Shown: in pieces, positions 21,601 to 33,650 of the stretch | How positions within the stretch are numbered: the stretch's first letter is position 1 | Layout of the letters: each line of letters begins with the position of its first letter | From: Sclerodactyla briareus | Taxonomy: Eukaryota; Echinodermata; Holothuroidea; Dendrochirotida; Sclerodactylidae | Assembly: GCA_026419785.1 (NCBI GenBank) | Contig: JAODTK010005534.1 | Location: 62,001-126,000 of the forward strand | DNA length: 64,000 bases | Reading direction: 5' to 3' | Notes under the pieces: model-generated | Database searches by the model: none | Told to the model about the DNA's origin: nothing | What the model saw: only the letters and a program-made list of their open reading frames with translations | Made by a program: the position numbers and the translations under genes

Positions 21601-24600
21601 ACATATAAATTAACTGGACTGGAGGCGTAACACTAATCCGCAATACTTGAGGTGAGGTAGGCAAAGGCAGCCATTTTCCGATCTTCTTTGCAATTTATTT
21701 TTCCTTGGCAGGATGCAGTGAAATCAGATCTCAGGATACCGTAATACTATCCATAATATGGTTACGAACTCTGAAAATGTATTAGAAATCTACTGTTTGA
21801 ATTAACAGCTGAGGCATTTCATCAAATGTTGTCAGATTCAGCTATTATACAGAAAGCTTAGACGCATTCGCTCTTACTGGTTGAGCAATCAGCATAATCC
21901 TCACATGAGAAAAAACGAAACGTGTCGTTGCTAGAGAACGTGGCCACTATTTGTTTTTTGTAGATTGGCGCGGCATACGTACGTGTGTTTTCCGACCGAA
22001 AAAAAGGTCGACGCGAAACAATCGAACGGCAGTTTGATCCCACATGTTTTCTGAATTTAAACTTCACCTCAACAATTACCATTAATCTAAAAATCAATTG
22101 CGCGAACTTGCTTGGAATAAAAGTATGAAAACCGGATTAGAAGACATGACGCTCGAGAAAAAGCAGCATCCATACGGCTGTACCGTACTGTTATCGATAG
22201 TGTTAATGGCCTAACGTTAAGATCATACTCATAGGCATAGCCCTAACGTTCGGCCCGCATCTTTACTGTAGACATGAACAGAGGACAGGGTAGGGTAATG
22301 AGAGTTTCATGTGAGGCAGGGCAGGATTTGGGCTTATATTTCGCTAGGCCAATGTGATTAATATAGACTTGGGAATTTTCACTGCTGAGTGCTGATCAAG
22401 TTAGTGGCGTAGTGCACAGTTTATTGGAGTCTACTCTAGCTGCGTTGATTGGTGTTGTGTTTTCACTTTCAGTAGATTAGACTTAGAGGATGAGTTTTAA
22501 GGGGTTGTGTTACTTTTTGATAGTTTAGTTACCTCCTTTTTAACCCTTGATGACCATTTCTAGTCACATGAACAGCCTCAACCTTTGGTAGAGCTGTTAG
22601 CTTACGTTCGGTTTTTTCTTGTTACAAGCAGAGTTGTAGTCGAAACCGGATAAACCAAGACTGGAGTGTCAGGGTGAGCCTCTACTGAAAGGCAGGCATG
22701 CCATCACAAATTTGAGACCAGGCAATTCCATGAAAACTTTTTTTTCGGAAAGGGCGGGAGCGAAAGTGGTTGGGAAAGATGGTTGGAAGGGAAAAAGTGG
22801 TTACAATGGTAGTTGTTAGCCAATGAGCATTCAGAACAAACACAACTTTTGTCGTCATTACTCATATCACAAAAAAGATTTATTACACAAGGAGTGGGGT
22901 TAGTGCAGGTGGGTGTTCAGGGGCGGGGGAATGTTAATGACTGGAGAGAGAAATGATGGGCAGATTATAATAGCTGCACCAGTATACTGTTGCAGGAATG
23001 AGCCAACAAGCCAGATCATGTCTGTTCTACCAATCGGGGAAGTAACGCCTATGGGCTCGGGTGGGGTAGACGACAGACCAAAAGGGGGCCCCTGCTGCAT
23101 TGATGTACAGAACTTGACTTGGAACAGCACGTTTTCAGGGGAAAGAATGTCTAAACGTGAAATGGACATATTTTATGTAAGTAATGTTAATATGAGTACC
23201 GCCAATGTACTAGATAGGACTTTAATTGGTACCGTACGTACATTATATATAGAAAACATAGCGCCTCTAGAATATCATCAAATTCGCTCTCGGTCAGAAA
23301 TGCCACATTGGCTGATAACTAGCAAATGACACAAATTTGGTTTGATCACTGGCAGCGCAGCCAGAGGCCCTCTCTACCCTAGACCCAGCCCCGGGCCCCC
23401 AGACTCATCGTATGGCCCGCTGGCAAGTGAGTTGTATGTGCATTTTTATAGGTTACTCATTACACAGATGCGTCAGTTGGCGAAAGGAAAAATAAAATTG
23501 AATATGATTTAGTGTAATCCTAAACACTGAGAATAGGTGTAGCTTCAATACAGTGATAATGAAAACATTGTCCAAGCAAGGCTCACCCTCCTGCCTGCTT
23601 CTGCGACGACTTAGCTGAACAGTTGCTACCTGGATCGTCCTGGCTGGTGAGAGAGGAAAATAACCCCAGGACTGGAAGGATGTTATAGGGATTATAGGGA
23701 TTGAGAATGACAATGTTCAGCTTTGCAAATTGTACCACTATAACATTCCTCATATGCTAATCTTGCTCATATCTTTGCTTGATTTTGATTTTCATATTGA
23801 ACACCTTCCAGTTTCGGTCCCTAACTAATTGTGTTTGTTGCCCGGGACCTCCTGTGAACTCATGACAGTATACTGTAGGTGTCGCTTGAAGTTCACAGGA
23901 AAGCGTTCTTTTTTCATCAGCTGGGAGGCAACAATGTTTATGAAATATGTGAACTTTTTGGAATGAAAACATGTTTACAGCAAATATTTACAGCAACGCT
24001 TGTTGCAACCTATTACTGTTTATAAAATGAGCCAATAGGTAAAAAATTCCCATGCTGCAGAAATTAATTATAGGCCCACAGAGCTGAACTGTTCAGATTG
24101 GAACCATGTAACCCAGTGTGCAGAAATGGATCCATGACAAGCGGCTTCAAAATCAACAGTTCACTTCTTGATTTCCTAGGATTATGTAGGATTTATGTAG
24201 GCCTCTTTGATACGGTGACACATCCACAAAACAGAACAATATTTCACCACACATGCATCAAGACAGAAAAAAGATTGCATTATGTATTTACTCATGTGTA
24301 CCTGGATGCATTAGTGTTTGAGGATTGGATTAGGGAGGGGTCAAGGTTATTGAGGGTTAAGGGGGTCACGGTAGGTTTTAGGTTTCAAGTTAGGTCTGGA
24401 CTCTTGCGTAATGAGTAACTAGATTTGGGATCATGTCTGACCGTCACCCCAACACCACCCCTAGGCCTAGGCCCTAATCCCTAAACAAATAATCTCACAT
24501 GAATAACTGACGCTTTGGTTTCATGCCAAATTATGCTCTGATAGCTTTACTATACTGCCTTTGTGCCGAAGTGAAATGAACAACATGGCCTACAAGCTGA

Positions 24601-25200
24601 AACAGCAGATTCTGTTTTATTTCAGGCTAAGACTATAGAGACAACACAGTGATAATACTGTAGTCAGGCTGTAGGTCTGTCACCAGATCTACGTTCTAAC
24701 TAGGCTAGGCCCATTCATCAACTTATTGAAGTGACATCAACAACACAAAGTTTGGCCTAACTTAGTCATTTCAGTCACTAGTTACAGAGTAACAATACAT
24801 TCACATTTAGCCCAAAATGTATTGACGCCTAACCAGGCCAAGACCATCAGCCCATGCATTTACATGTTTGCCAACACTACCCCCAAAGTCTATGATAATC
24901 TCACATGCTGCTAGTGAGTAATGTGTTGGCCAACCATAGTTCATACACTAGGCCTGGCTAGGCTAGACTACTTTGGTTAACATTAGGCCTTTACCTATCC
25001 TACGCGATATTGTGATTTTGGAGTACCTCTTTTACCTGAGTTTCCACTAAAATTAGAAAGTCATACACGTTCCCGTAAATTTTATTGACATATTTTCAAG
25101 ATGCATTAATTAAAACAAACAAAAAATCTTTGGAATGTATCACAATTTTCGCGACAATTTTTCGAATAACACTATGCAAATGGACACAAGGCTATGGAGT
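21601..25200. other. unassigned sequence rich in AGGCCTA words
   Basis: No gene is supported. A 138-codon plus-strand frame at 22913-23329 has no motif that I recognise. The 24420-25000 part has many AGGCCTA-like words and reads as plain intron or intergenic DNA. Confidence 0.5.
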
Positions 25201-25207
25201 CAATTTG

Positions 25208-25245
25208 GGTGTCACAAAATGGCGGCGACCACACTTCCGGGTACT
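25208..25245. promoter_or_regulatory. possible YY1/ETS-type promoter motif pair
   Basis: CAAAATGGCGGCGACC (YY1-like) is followed 4 bp later by CACTTCCGGG (ETS-like). This pair is common at TATA-less metazoan start sites. The ATG would open only a 21-codon frame (M-A-A-T-T-L-P...) ending just before a GGTCAGT donor-like site. With no supporting gene nearby this is only suggestive. Confidence 0.22.
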
Positions 25246-25289
25246 TCATACAGGAAAGTCGTCTCCAGTACAGTTAATTTATAGGTCAG

Positions 25290-25395
25290 TAGTCCCATCA
25301 GACGAACGGCTGAATACTTTTGTTCAGAGGGCGAGTGCAGTAATGATTTCACCAGGTGAACAGTATCTCTCAATGCCATCTTCATCCGAGCGATA
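25290..25395. repeat. dispersed repeat family R3, copy 1
   Basis: It shares ATACTTTTGTTCAGAGGGCG and the later TATCTCTCAATGCCATCTTC with 26850-26930, with diverged text between them. It probably is a sub-part of the R1 family. Confidence 0.55.
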
Positions 25396-25664
25396 GTTTT
25401 GTGTCCTCTTTTTTACAATGTTAGAAATTTCTGTAAATTTACGTGAAATTGGCAACATTTTTCCAATCGAAATGTATTTTTCTACATTCGATTTGTGTTA
25501 TTGGAAAACATACATTACATGTTATTTATTTTACTCTAGGTGTGGTGCACTGTGAAAAAAAAAAAAACTGTAGTACTGCAGCGAGTGCCAGTATTCACTG
25601 TTAGTTTCCACTTTTCACAGTAGATTACTTTGAAATTTAAAGTGATTTACTGTGAACTATTATG

Positions 25665-25985
25665 GCATGTGTGGTTTTAGAACCATGAATTATATCTCTG
25701 ATACCATTGTAATCTCCGTCGCTTCTTCTTCAGAGTCAACAGTTATGTAATCTCCATCCGTGGCATTGAATGACACATTCACTTCGTCAAACTGGGCAAT
25801 CTTGTCAAAAGTAGATTCACCATATTGTTTGAGGAAGTTGAAATCATTTACTGTTGACATGTACTGCGGAACAGAACGAGGAGGGATTCAACAAGATCAT
25901 ACCAGTATCTGGGTGTCTGATAGGTGAATATCGGTCAAGCCACGGACAGCGTTGTGGAGCTCCTAACAGAAGACGTCAGTGTGGG
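25665..25985. repeat. dispersed repeat family R1, copy 2
   Basis: This is the counterpart of 21181-21490. The minus strand has an open stretch of about 65 codons (about 25890-25690) reading PQYMSTVNDFNFLKQYGEST and later acidic residues (VDSEEEATEITMVSEI), ended by a stop. In copy 1 the same frame is broken by stops. This hints that R1 derives from the 3' end of an unidentified coding sequence, perhaps a transposase, but no family motif is visible. Confidence 0.55.
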
Positions 25986-26246
25986 TTCTGTGTTAGTAGG
26001 TCTCAACAGCGCCCTCACTAAGAGTAGTGTCATAGTGGCATATGATTTGGGCGACGCGATTCGTATTTTGTCAGAACATTAGAATATGTCTGTTTGACAG
26101 CCTTCCAGTTTGAGCTTCACATTCATTAGCTCCAGTTCGCTCTGTGATGTATACCTCGGCATACTGGCATAGGTGGTGTTTCTGCCAAAACGCAATCGAT
26201 TTGTATTTTCGAATTAATTATGTTGTTTCTGTGCTTCTGTAAAGGA

Positions 26247-26640
26247 TCAGCTGACTTTTCGGAACAGGGTTACACTCACTGGAATGTTCCAAAATTTCCG
26301 CACTATGACAACACTATTATTACTAGGAGAAACAACGGTAGGCTTCGGGATATGGTTGAAGACGTTCGCAGATAGAGTACCTTGTGAGGTGACTTGTGAA
26401 GAGATAGCGAGCGCAGATGTGGCAGCCATATTGGGAAGTCCCCGGGACACGATGAAGTGACGGACTGGAATGGTGCATCGGGAGAGGAAGAGAACAAGCG
26501 AGAGGTGCAGTGCTATATAGTAGGGTGTGACAAGTCACTAAATGATCAGGGGTAATATCTGTTAAAGCGCTTGAACATGTCTTCGGCGTGGAAAGAAAGA
26601 GCGATATAAGACGAGATATATTAAACAAACACAATGGGTT
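26247..26640 (-). repeat. dispersed repeat family R2, copy 1
   Basis: Read on the minus strand it aligns with 43330-43620 plus: 'AGAAGACATG', 'CACTTCATCGTGTCCCGGG', GACTTCCCAATATGGCTGCC, 'ACCTCACAAGGTAC'. Overlapping frames of 60-100 codons on the minus strand do not match a family I know. Possibly non-autonomous transposon DNA. Confidence 0.6.
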
Positions 26641-26689
26641 TCAGCACAATTGAGGCGCCTCCTTACTTTGAGTTTGTCCTCTCCAGGTA

Positions 26690-26935
26690 ATATATCAGCT
26701 CTATGGTACCAGCAGCCGGTGGACCCGTTCTCCCACTCGATTGGCCGACGCCAAGTGCCACAAAGCTGTAATGAGCCGATTGTGGCATCCCCTACAGACG
26801 GGTCATCCGACGGATTGGTCGCAGTACGTTGGTAGGATAAGGTCATTGAAATACTTTTGTTCAGAGGGCGGACTGTGCACTCCAAGATATTTTCACTGTA
26901 TATCTCTCAATCCATCTTCTTGAAATTGAACTTGA
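26690..26935. repeat. R1/R3 repeat fragment
   Basis: It holds GGACCCGTTCTCCCACTCGA with GACGCCAAGTGCCACAAAGC (compare 21515-21570) followed by the R3 words at 26850-26930. The R1 end and R3 are contiguous here, which suggests one larger family. Confidence 0.5.
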
Positions 26936-26939
26936 ATCG

Positions 26940-27598
26940 TTTGTAAGATAATATTATCCATGGCGATTTGTCACAATTAACGGTAATTTGATGGCAGTCT
27001 TGACGATGACTTGACGGTCATTTCTACCTTACACTACAAATGCACAAGAAGACAGGAAGTGTAGCAGCCTGATCGGCGTCATGTCGGTTTTTGAATTTGA
27101 GGAGGGAGGATGTCTCTGACAGTCCTCTCGGCTCTTACAGATACGTGGAGTATTGGATTTTACTGCCGTGCCCCGTAGCTCTGTGCGGGCTCGTTAATCC
27201 TAATTCAGCATGGTACTCGTGTTGTCCGTAGCCCATATGCGCATGTGTGATGTTGCGGGGGGCGGGGGGATGGCGCGTACTGAGAGCTCAACAACAGCAG
27301 AAAGTCGTTCACTCGCTCCTTTCCACGGCTTGTACTGGTGGTATACTGTGGGGACAGAATAGACTCTCACTTTGCGTGAATTCAAGTTGACAAACGTGTA
27401 ATTAGATTTCTCTCTCGCGTACGGGTCTCCCAGGCTCATATATACTAGTTCTGGTACTAGTTTCGAATACTGTCAATTGTGTTTGGTACGTACTTGCCTA
27501 CAGGTAGGCATTTCAAAATAGTTACATTAATAAACTGACGTTGTGCAAGTCCTTCTTTTGTTGAAACTCAACCAACAATTATAAATTACAGAGTAATG
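26940..27598. other. unassigned sequence upstream of the DIRS-like element
   Basis: It has a G-rich patch at about 27258-27272 (GGGGGGCGGGGGGA). It may contain the left terminal repeat of the DIRS-like element, but no repeat match to the right flank was seen. Confidence 0.4.
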
Positions 27599-27599
27599 T

Positions 27600-28625
27600 T
27601 AAAAGAAGGCCCAGGGAAATTCTGTCGAGAGTACCTGCCGTCACGGCAAACATGGAGAAAAGCTAGTGAGTTTAGATCACAGAAGAACTCATCCTCTCAA
27701 CCTACCAAGTCCATCTGCCAAGATGGAGCCGGCCAGGTCATCAGGTACAACTGAGATATCAGACCTGAAAAATACAGTCAATTGCGGCGAATCGCCAAAT
27801 GACAAAAAAATTGTGAAGCAATGAGGACAAAAAACGGCCACCAAAGTGCGCCAAAAACAAGTACTGACGCCTTTGAGCAAGAAACGCGATATTGCCATAG
27901 CACAGGACATTGACGCAATGTCTATCTTCTCCCAATACACGGGAGAGGCAGTAGAATCGCAGAGACGTAATATCGTGGCACTATAACGTCAGAACTAGAT
28001 TTTGGGGAAATGAAATGGAGCCCAGTAGATAAAAAAAAATGCTAGCTTGGAAACATATCTGCAGGTAAAAATGGCCCCAGATAATATTAAAGAACGAGCA
28101 GACACTATGAGCGCAAGTAATGTTCCAAAGTCTAGAACGCCAGGTAAAAACCTGGTTTGGAACCAGTTGAAAAACCAGATCAAGAACCGAGATGTGAAAA
28201 TCCAGCGAAGTTTCAGTCGCTCCACATTAAAGCAGATGCTAGTACTGCCATGGTTAAGAAATTGTTGTGGCTAAAGGTACCCTCGACAAAGAAACTGTTT
28301 AATATTTGAGCTACTGATGCATATGCGTGGCGTGCTGGGACCATGAGGTCAATCCGACGGACTTGATTGGCCAGAAATGAGGAGAAGCGTACCGAAGTAG
28401 GTCTACACCCTACTACCAATTCTGATTTGTTGTTGGGGAGGATATATCGCAAAAAAATGCGAGATATCGCTGACGCGAACAAAAAAAATGAGTCGCACAT
28501 TGCGGCAGCGCCAACAGCCTGCAACCGGCCATATTACGCGGGAAGAGGCTGAGGGACGTGGAGGCAGAGGAACTCGCCCAGGGCCTTTTTTAGGCCACCG
28601 TCAAAAGGAGGCGCCTGTCGACGGA
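27600..28625 (+). pseudogene. DIRS-like gag-like ORF1 remnant
   Basis: Basic, low-complexity text over several frames: IAIAQDIDAMSIFSQYTGEA near 27895, VWNQLKNQIKNRDVKIQRSF near 28155-28215, and a Gly/Arg-rich end (GHITREEAEGRGGRGTRPG) near 28530-28590, typical of the nucleic-acid-binding tail of DIRS gag proteins. Identification rests mainly on position directly before the RT. Several frame breaks are present. Confidence 0.55.
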
Positions 28626-28699
28626 AGTTGACGACCTAAGCATGGGTCGACAGCAGGTAAGCCTCACAGTTTTACATGTTTGACTAACTGACACCATGC

Positions 28700-30400
28700 A
28701 GTAGCCGCTCCTATTGCAGGCAGGTTGAACAACTTTCCCGACTGGACTACTATCACATCCGATGTGAAATTTTGCAAACTATACAGGGTTATCCAATCGA
28801 GTCTGAGTCGTTTGACAAAGAAACCCCTGTAACTATGAGCTATCTAAAAGCGAAAGCAAGAAAGAACATGCTCTATAAGAGAAGCCAGTTACAAGCCGAG
28901 TTGAGGGGAAAATTATGGACAAAGGTAGGAAGAAGCCCTGTATGACCATGGCGAGTTACTCTCAAACATATTTTTACCGGCGCCTAAACGGATGTCTTCA
29001 GAATGGATATTGAACTTGAAAAGTCTCAATCAGAGTGTTCAATTGACAATACTGTGGATGGATAATTGGATAATTTACAAATCTGTACACATCCGTATAG
29101 AGCCACAGGGTTACATGGCCATTCTTGATTTTAGAGATGCGTATTATATATATGGTGCCAACAGTGTAGCCAGCAGGAAATCTTACGTTTCACCTAGATG
29201 GGAAAGTTCCCTATCAGGGCACATGCCTGCCTAATGGTCTTGCCTGCATCACGAGTGTTACTAAACGCGCAAGCCAGGTTCCTTCACCTTCCGAAAAATT
29301 GGGGCATTACATGTATTGGATCCATTGATGATATATACTTGCAAGGTAAACGAGGAGGAAAGCATGGCAAAAACGTTGTCAGCAGCAGCATCATGCTTCA
29401 AAATTTGGGGGTTATTGGTCACCCAGATACATCTGCCCAGAACCCGATCTGCAGTTAACCTATTTGGGTTGTCTTGGACTCTGCCAATATGATAGTTCCC
29501 CAAAAACTATCATATCAAATATCAAAAAAATTATCATTATTCCCCAGAGTAACTGCAGCTCTAAAAGATTACGCTCTAAAAAGTCAATATAAAACAATTA
29601 GAGCCTTGGGCAGAGTAATTGGCATACTAGTAGCATTGTTTCCAGATACACAATATGGGCCCCTGCTTTACAGGGAACTGGAATTTGTGAGATCAAGGCA
29701 CTAGGCCGATAGCGAAGGGGATTTCGATGCCTCTTTTGTTTTGTATATGAAGCTTATTCTGAAATAGACTGTGAGAGAAAAACCTATCAACAGCCACAAG
29801 CCACACATAGGGGAAACAGAACCTGACATAATAATTGAAACAGATGCAGTCCCTCAGACTGGGGGAATATTCCCCTTTCTCAGGCTCTAAAGCGAAACTG
29901 GGAAGTGAGGTCATGAGAAAAAACATTGCACATCAATGTCTGGAACTAGAAGCAGTCGAAATAGGTCTAAATACCTTATGTACAACTAGTAGGGGTAAGC
30001 ACATCAGGTTATGACTGCAACCGCTCCACTGCACTTGCTATGGGCTGCAAAACCAGAGTATGGCTCTCTTGTGCGCACATACCTGGCAAAATTGAATACT
30101 AAAGCAGATTAATTTGTCACGCAATTTTGACTTGAAATGACTGGATGCTCATTGAGACAGTTTTTCAGGCAATCTGCAAACTTTGGAGGGCACCGGTCCT
30201 AGACCTCTTTGCTCCTGACAAATCAAACAAGTTGAAAAATGTGTATCTTGGAAGCCAGATCCTCATGCATTATTCATTGATGTTTTTTCATTCAACTGAA
30301 TTTCTATGCCTTCCCCCTTCAAGCATAATGGTCGAGGGCTTCAGGAAGATACAACAGGACAAGGCCCAGGGGATATGATGTCCCAACTGCGACCACACAG
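28700..30400 (+). pseudogene. DIRS-like reverse transcriptase and RNase H remnant
   Basis: RT blocks in order: AGRLNNFPDWTTITSDV at about 28717-28770, WILNLKSLNQSV at about 29007, PQGYMAILDFRDAYY at about 29104-29146 (first catalytic Asp), LPNGLA near 29226, and CIGSIDDIYLQG around 29312-29346 with the catalytic Asp pair at 29327-29332 (Tyr of YIDD replaced by Ser), then LQNLGVIGHP. Next come NMIVPQKL and TIRALGRVIGILVALFP with YGPLLYRELE at about 29600-29690. RNase H: ETDA near 29830, ELEAVEIGLNTL near 29948, and PVLDLFAPDKSN near 30195. The order is exactly that of DIRS elements. At least six frame changes are needed to follow it. Confidence 0.85.
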
Positions 30401-30479
30401 CCTGTTCACAAGCTATAGGGAATGGAACCATCGTACTCAAGATTACTCCTCGGGAAAAAAAGCTTTACTATCAGTAACC

Positions 30480-31469
30480 AACGTGCCGCTTGCCCCGCAG
30501 CCGCTTATACCGAAAAAACTACAACTCATAGCATGCCTCTTGTCTGGCAATCCACGAAATCAGGATTTCACAAGAGGCTGCCACAGTACTCACCGCTCTT
30601 GGAGAGGACGGAACAACCCCCCAACGTCAATACCATACTCATCAGAGAAAGACCCCAAAAAAAAAACTGCAGCATTACTGTCTGTTACAAATGGGATGCG
30701 TTAACCTATCAATGCAGCGATACTAAAGTTTGTTACGTGACCTTTTCAGAAAGGACTGTGGATACAGTTCATCAACCCTGTCAGGTCATATTTGGCAGCA
30801 GCACTGCAACCTTGCAAAGTCATGACTCATCCAGGATCAAACGATTCTTTAAGGGAGTATTACGAACGTAGGCCCCCAGCTATGAGATATTCCACGAAGA
30901 GGGTATGTCTCCATGTTTCAGATTACGTACGAAGTATGCACCCACTGCATTCCTAACTTCAAAACAGGTCAGGATAAAGCTGGGCAGTGTTAGCCCTTAC
31001 CCACAGCTCAAAGGGTAAAGACCTCTCACAACTCGACCTGGCGATTCTGCACGGCACAAAGACTATGCAGAATGTACCAAACGCGCTTTTTAAAGCAGCA
31101 AAACATGGGTCGCGGCCAGCATGCATGCAGAGTACTCAACTATCCGGCGGACACCAGGCTGGATGCACTTGAAACGCTCATCGTGACATCGACTCACAAA
31201 GACAAAACGGGGCTTGCAAAACAGAACTTTTGGAATAATTCATATTCCGCCACATAGAAGGGTAACAAACTGTACCATAACAGATGGGGGGCTAAAGATG
31301 GAATGAACAGCAGGGGATCTGGACACTGCTAAAGACACTGCACACAGTACACGGCAGCAGCAGTGTCATTGGCTCATCAAAGGGAGTCCAGTAGCAGAAA
31401 ATTCTCCGTTGTGCTATGATGAGCATCGGAGAAAACATTTTGCACATTTCTATAAACAAACCAGTTTAA
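30480..31469 (+). pseudogene. DIRS-like tyrosine recombinase remnant
   Basis: After KKLQLIACLLSGNPRNQDF (about 30513), the recombinase N-terminal part reads SWRGR, then DLFRKDCGYSSSTLSGHIW near 30740 and IKRFFKGVLRT with RPPAMRYSTK near 30837-30900. The catalytic part has LALTHSSKGKDLSQLDLA near 30990, where the family's conserved Arg appears as Lys or is lost to a frame change. The C-terminal HSTR-type His/Arg block lies near 31340, and FY then NKPV plus a stop at 31448-31469 places the nucleophile Tyr. This protein would integrate the circular DNA copy. It is broken by frameshifts. Confidence 0.8.
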
Positions 31470-31856
31470 TGCGGCGGCAACACACTTTCTCAGGAACTTT
31501 TCTAGAGTAGCCAATGAACTTTCTAATTCAGTTATTACGTTCGTTTATTTGCTACCTTTCAGCGGATATGTGAGCAAGAGAGGGGTATAAAAGTAACTAC
31601 GGACTAGTTTTGAGAAACGCATGATTGAAAGGATCGACAAGCAGTACCGTTACGTCAAATTTTTGTTGTTTGAAAGCTTTCAAGCTTTTTGGGCCATTAT
31701 TTGGATAAAAACTGCAAAAGCTGGAACCACAAGTGTCTGTTTCCACTTATTTATGTAGCGGAATGAACACTGCTTTGAAGTCTCATGTCATCTGTAGTGC
31801 AGTGTGGATTGTACTGTGAATCTGAAAGTAAACGGAGACCAGTAGGGTGGAAGTTT

Positions 31857-32046
31857 GATGATGATTCTACCTTCACACCACATGAAAACGGAGGAATACA
31901 TGCCACCCTTGTTTTGGAACCCACCCTATGCCCTTACGGGCCATTTTAGGTTATCCACACATCTTGGAAGAATGACGCGATCAGGCGGGCTCCACTATGT
32001 AATTCCTCCGTTGCGTGTGATTGTGAAGGTCACCGCACTCATCATC
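31857..32046. mobile_element. small foldback/MITE-like inverted-repeat element
   Basis: The left arm 31857-31897 (GATGATGATTCT, ACCTTCACA, then CGGAGGAAT) is matched by the reverse complement of 32002-32046 (GATGATGAGTGCGGTG, ACCTTCACA, CAACGGAGGAAT). The ~40-bp arms match at about 75% with a few gaps and enclose 104 bp. There is no coding. A 2-bp or longer target duplication is not obvious. It lies 390 bp after the DIRS-like element. Confidence 0.6.
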
Positions 32047-32049
32047 TGA

Positions 32050-33085
32050 TTAAACTTCAACCACACTGGTCTCGTCCAATTTCAGAATTCACGTTTACGT
32101 CAACATATGAAACGTTCAGACCTTTTCAACAATATGAAAACTTCAGACCTTGGTCACCGAAACGCCGACCCAAGAATATATACAAAAATGATAAAGTGTG
32201 GTAATCTTTCAAAATGGGAGCAGAGGTCAAAAAAATTGCTGTATCGCAAATATTGCTGATCTCAATAACTGAATAATGAAAGATTCAATATCTGGTATAA
32301 CCACGAAAATAAGTCCTCATCGCTGACAAACTTAACACATTTCTGTGCCCTGATGAAGACAGAAGGAGACCTATTTATCGAAGGAATTGAAAAGCGAACC
32401 TACCCAAGCGCTTGACTTGCATGCAATAAATCCGGACATCGCAAGCAGCTGTAGCCATATTCATTTCCCGGAACAAAATCATACACGGTAAACAGAATAA
32501 GAAAAATTGTCAGACGAAAATGAATATATAAACTGGTAAAAGAAAAAACCCTTCATGGCCCTACAAACATATGAAAGCTGTTTGCATCCACTAAAACAAT
32601 TAATACTAGGCTTAAAGCATCAGGTTTCGGTGATTTGTGAATTGAGGTTTAAAGTCTTAGGCTAAGTCTGTCAATAAGTGAAATACTCTGGTTGTAAAAA
32701 TGCACACATGTTCATTTGCTGTCTTATTAGTTCGTAGGAAGTTGCATAGGCGGCTGCTCAGACAGGATTTAGATGATGTTCGTTGGTAACAAAACGTCGT
32801 GTGTGCGTTTACCGTGTCGGTCCGGGGAAAGTTAGAGTAGTGCTATACGCAAGGAGCAAGATAGCATGGGTGGTTTAAGGCTTAGCTGCTGATTACAACT
32901 CAATGATCCGTTGCGGCGGCAATACAGCTTCACACATTAGCGGGGGGGGAACGAAATGACGGATCCGAGGATTTCTTCCAAACCACATGAAGAGTTCAAA
33001 GTAGGTAAGTTTAAATAGTAACCAGTGTGAAAGATCACCATCACAATGTATTTCAGTAAAGTAAGATAATTATCAGCCACGTTGC
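32050..33085. other. unassigned sequence
   Basis: No gene or repeat is recognised apart from a G8 run at about 32942. Confidence 0.5.
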
Positions 33086-33129
33086 TTCTATAGTGTCAAA
33101 GCCTTGACGAAATCGGACAAATCAGGCCA

Positions 33130-33245
33130 GTCATGACAATGTGTGTGGTAGGGTGTGCGTTGTGTGTGTGTGTGTGTCGTGAGTGTGCGTGGTGCGTGGT
33201 GGCGTGGTGGTGTGTTGGTGTGTGTGTTGGTGTGTGTTGGTGACA
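33130..33245. repeat. GT-rich microsatellite
   Basis: Interrupted (TG)n with GTGGTG and TTGG variants. It is a potential Z-DNA former. Two overlapping minus-strand frames of Thr/His-rich text are artefacts of it. Confidence 0.9.
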
Positions 33246-33289
33246 ACACACGATAACTCGCCCCACACCTAGTTGGAACATGCTCCGAT

Positions 33290-33650
33290 GGACAAAAGTC
33301 ATCTGAGGTCAACACAGGTCAAAGTCTGAAAACTTTCTTAACACGGATAGGTAGCAAACATCTGATTCTGAGCGAGTAAAATGGTATGAAAAGGGACCAA
33401 GAACCACTATGGATTGTGTATTAGACTTGGAAAAGTTTTGGTATAAATGTGATGGGAAAAATTGGGAAAGTTTGGCTGAGTCAGCTTCTTAACATGATAA
33501 CTTGACCTACCTGATTGATCGAGCTCATTAGTCGTATGTGGGGGTCGGGCAAAAGGTCATTGAGGTGAACAGAGGTGGAAATATGATCATGATCCTGAAA
33601 CAGTATAACAAATCGGTCTGGCCGTCGTAACTCAATACGTTTTACTTTTT
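33290..33650 (+). repeat. dispersed repeat family D1, copy 3
   Basis: AGGTCAACACAGGTCAAAGT, CTGAAAACTTTCTTAACACG and GATTGATCGAGCTCATTAGT, then TCATTGAGGTGAACAGAGG, repeat the phrases of the other D1 copies in diverged form, again in two sub-units. Confidence 0.45.

Larger units (their letters stand above)
27600..31469 (+). mobile_element. DIRS-like retrotransposon, frameshifted, about 3.9 kb
   Basis: The full order of a DIRS1-group element is present on the plus strand: a gag-like region, reverse transcriptase, RNase H, and a tyrosine recombinase ending in a stop at 31467-31469. DIRS elements integrate with a tyrosine recombinase rather than a DDE integrase and have split inverted terminal repeats. 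I did not locate such repeats, so outer limits are those of the recognisable coding part. Numerous frameshifts and stops mean that it is not active as read here. Its parts are listed separately. Confidence 0.85.

Noticed and set aside
22913-23329. 138-codon plus-strand frame
   Set aside because: An antiparallel frame of 89 codons overlaps it, there is no known motif, and no splice or promoter context.
33096-33315. His/Thr-rich minus-strand proteins
   Set aside because: They are translations of the GT microsatellite.
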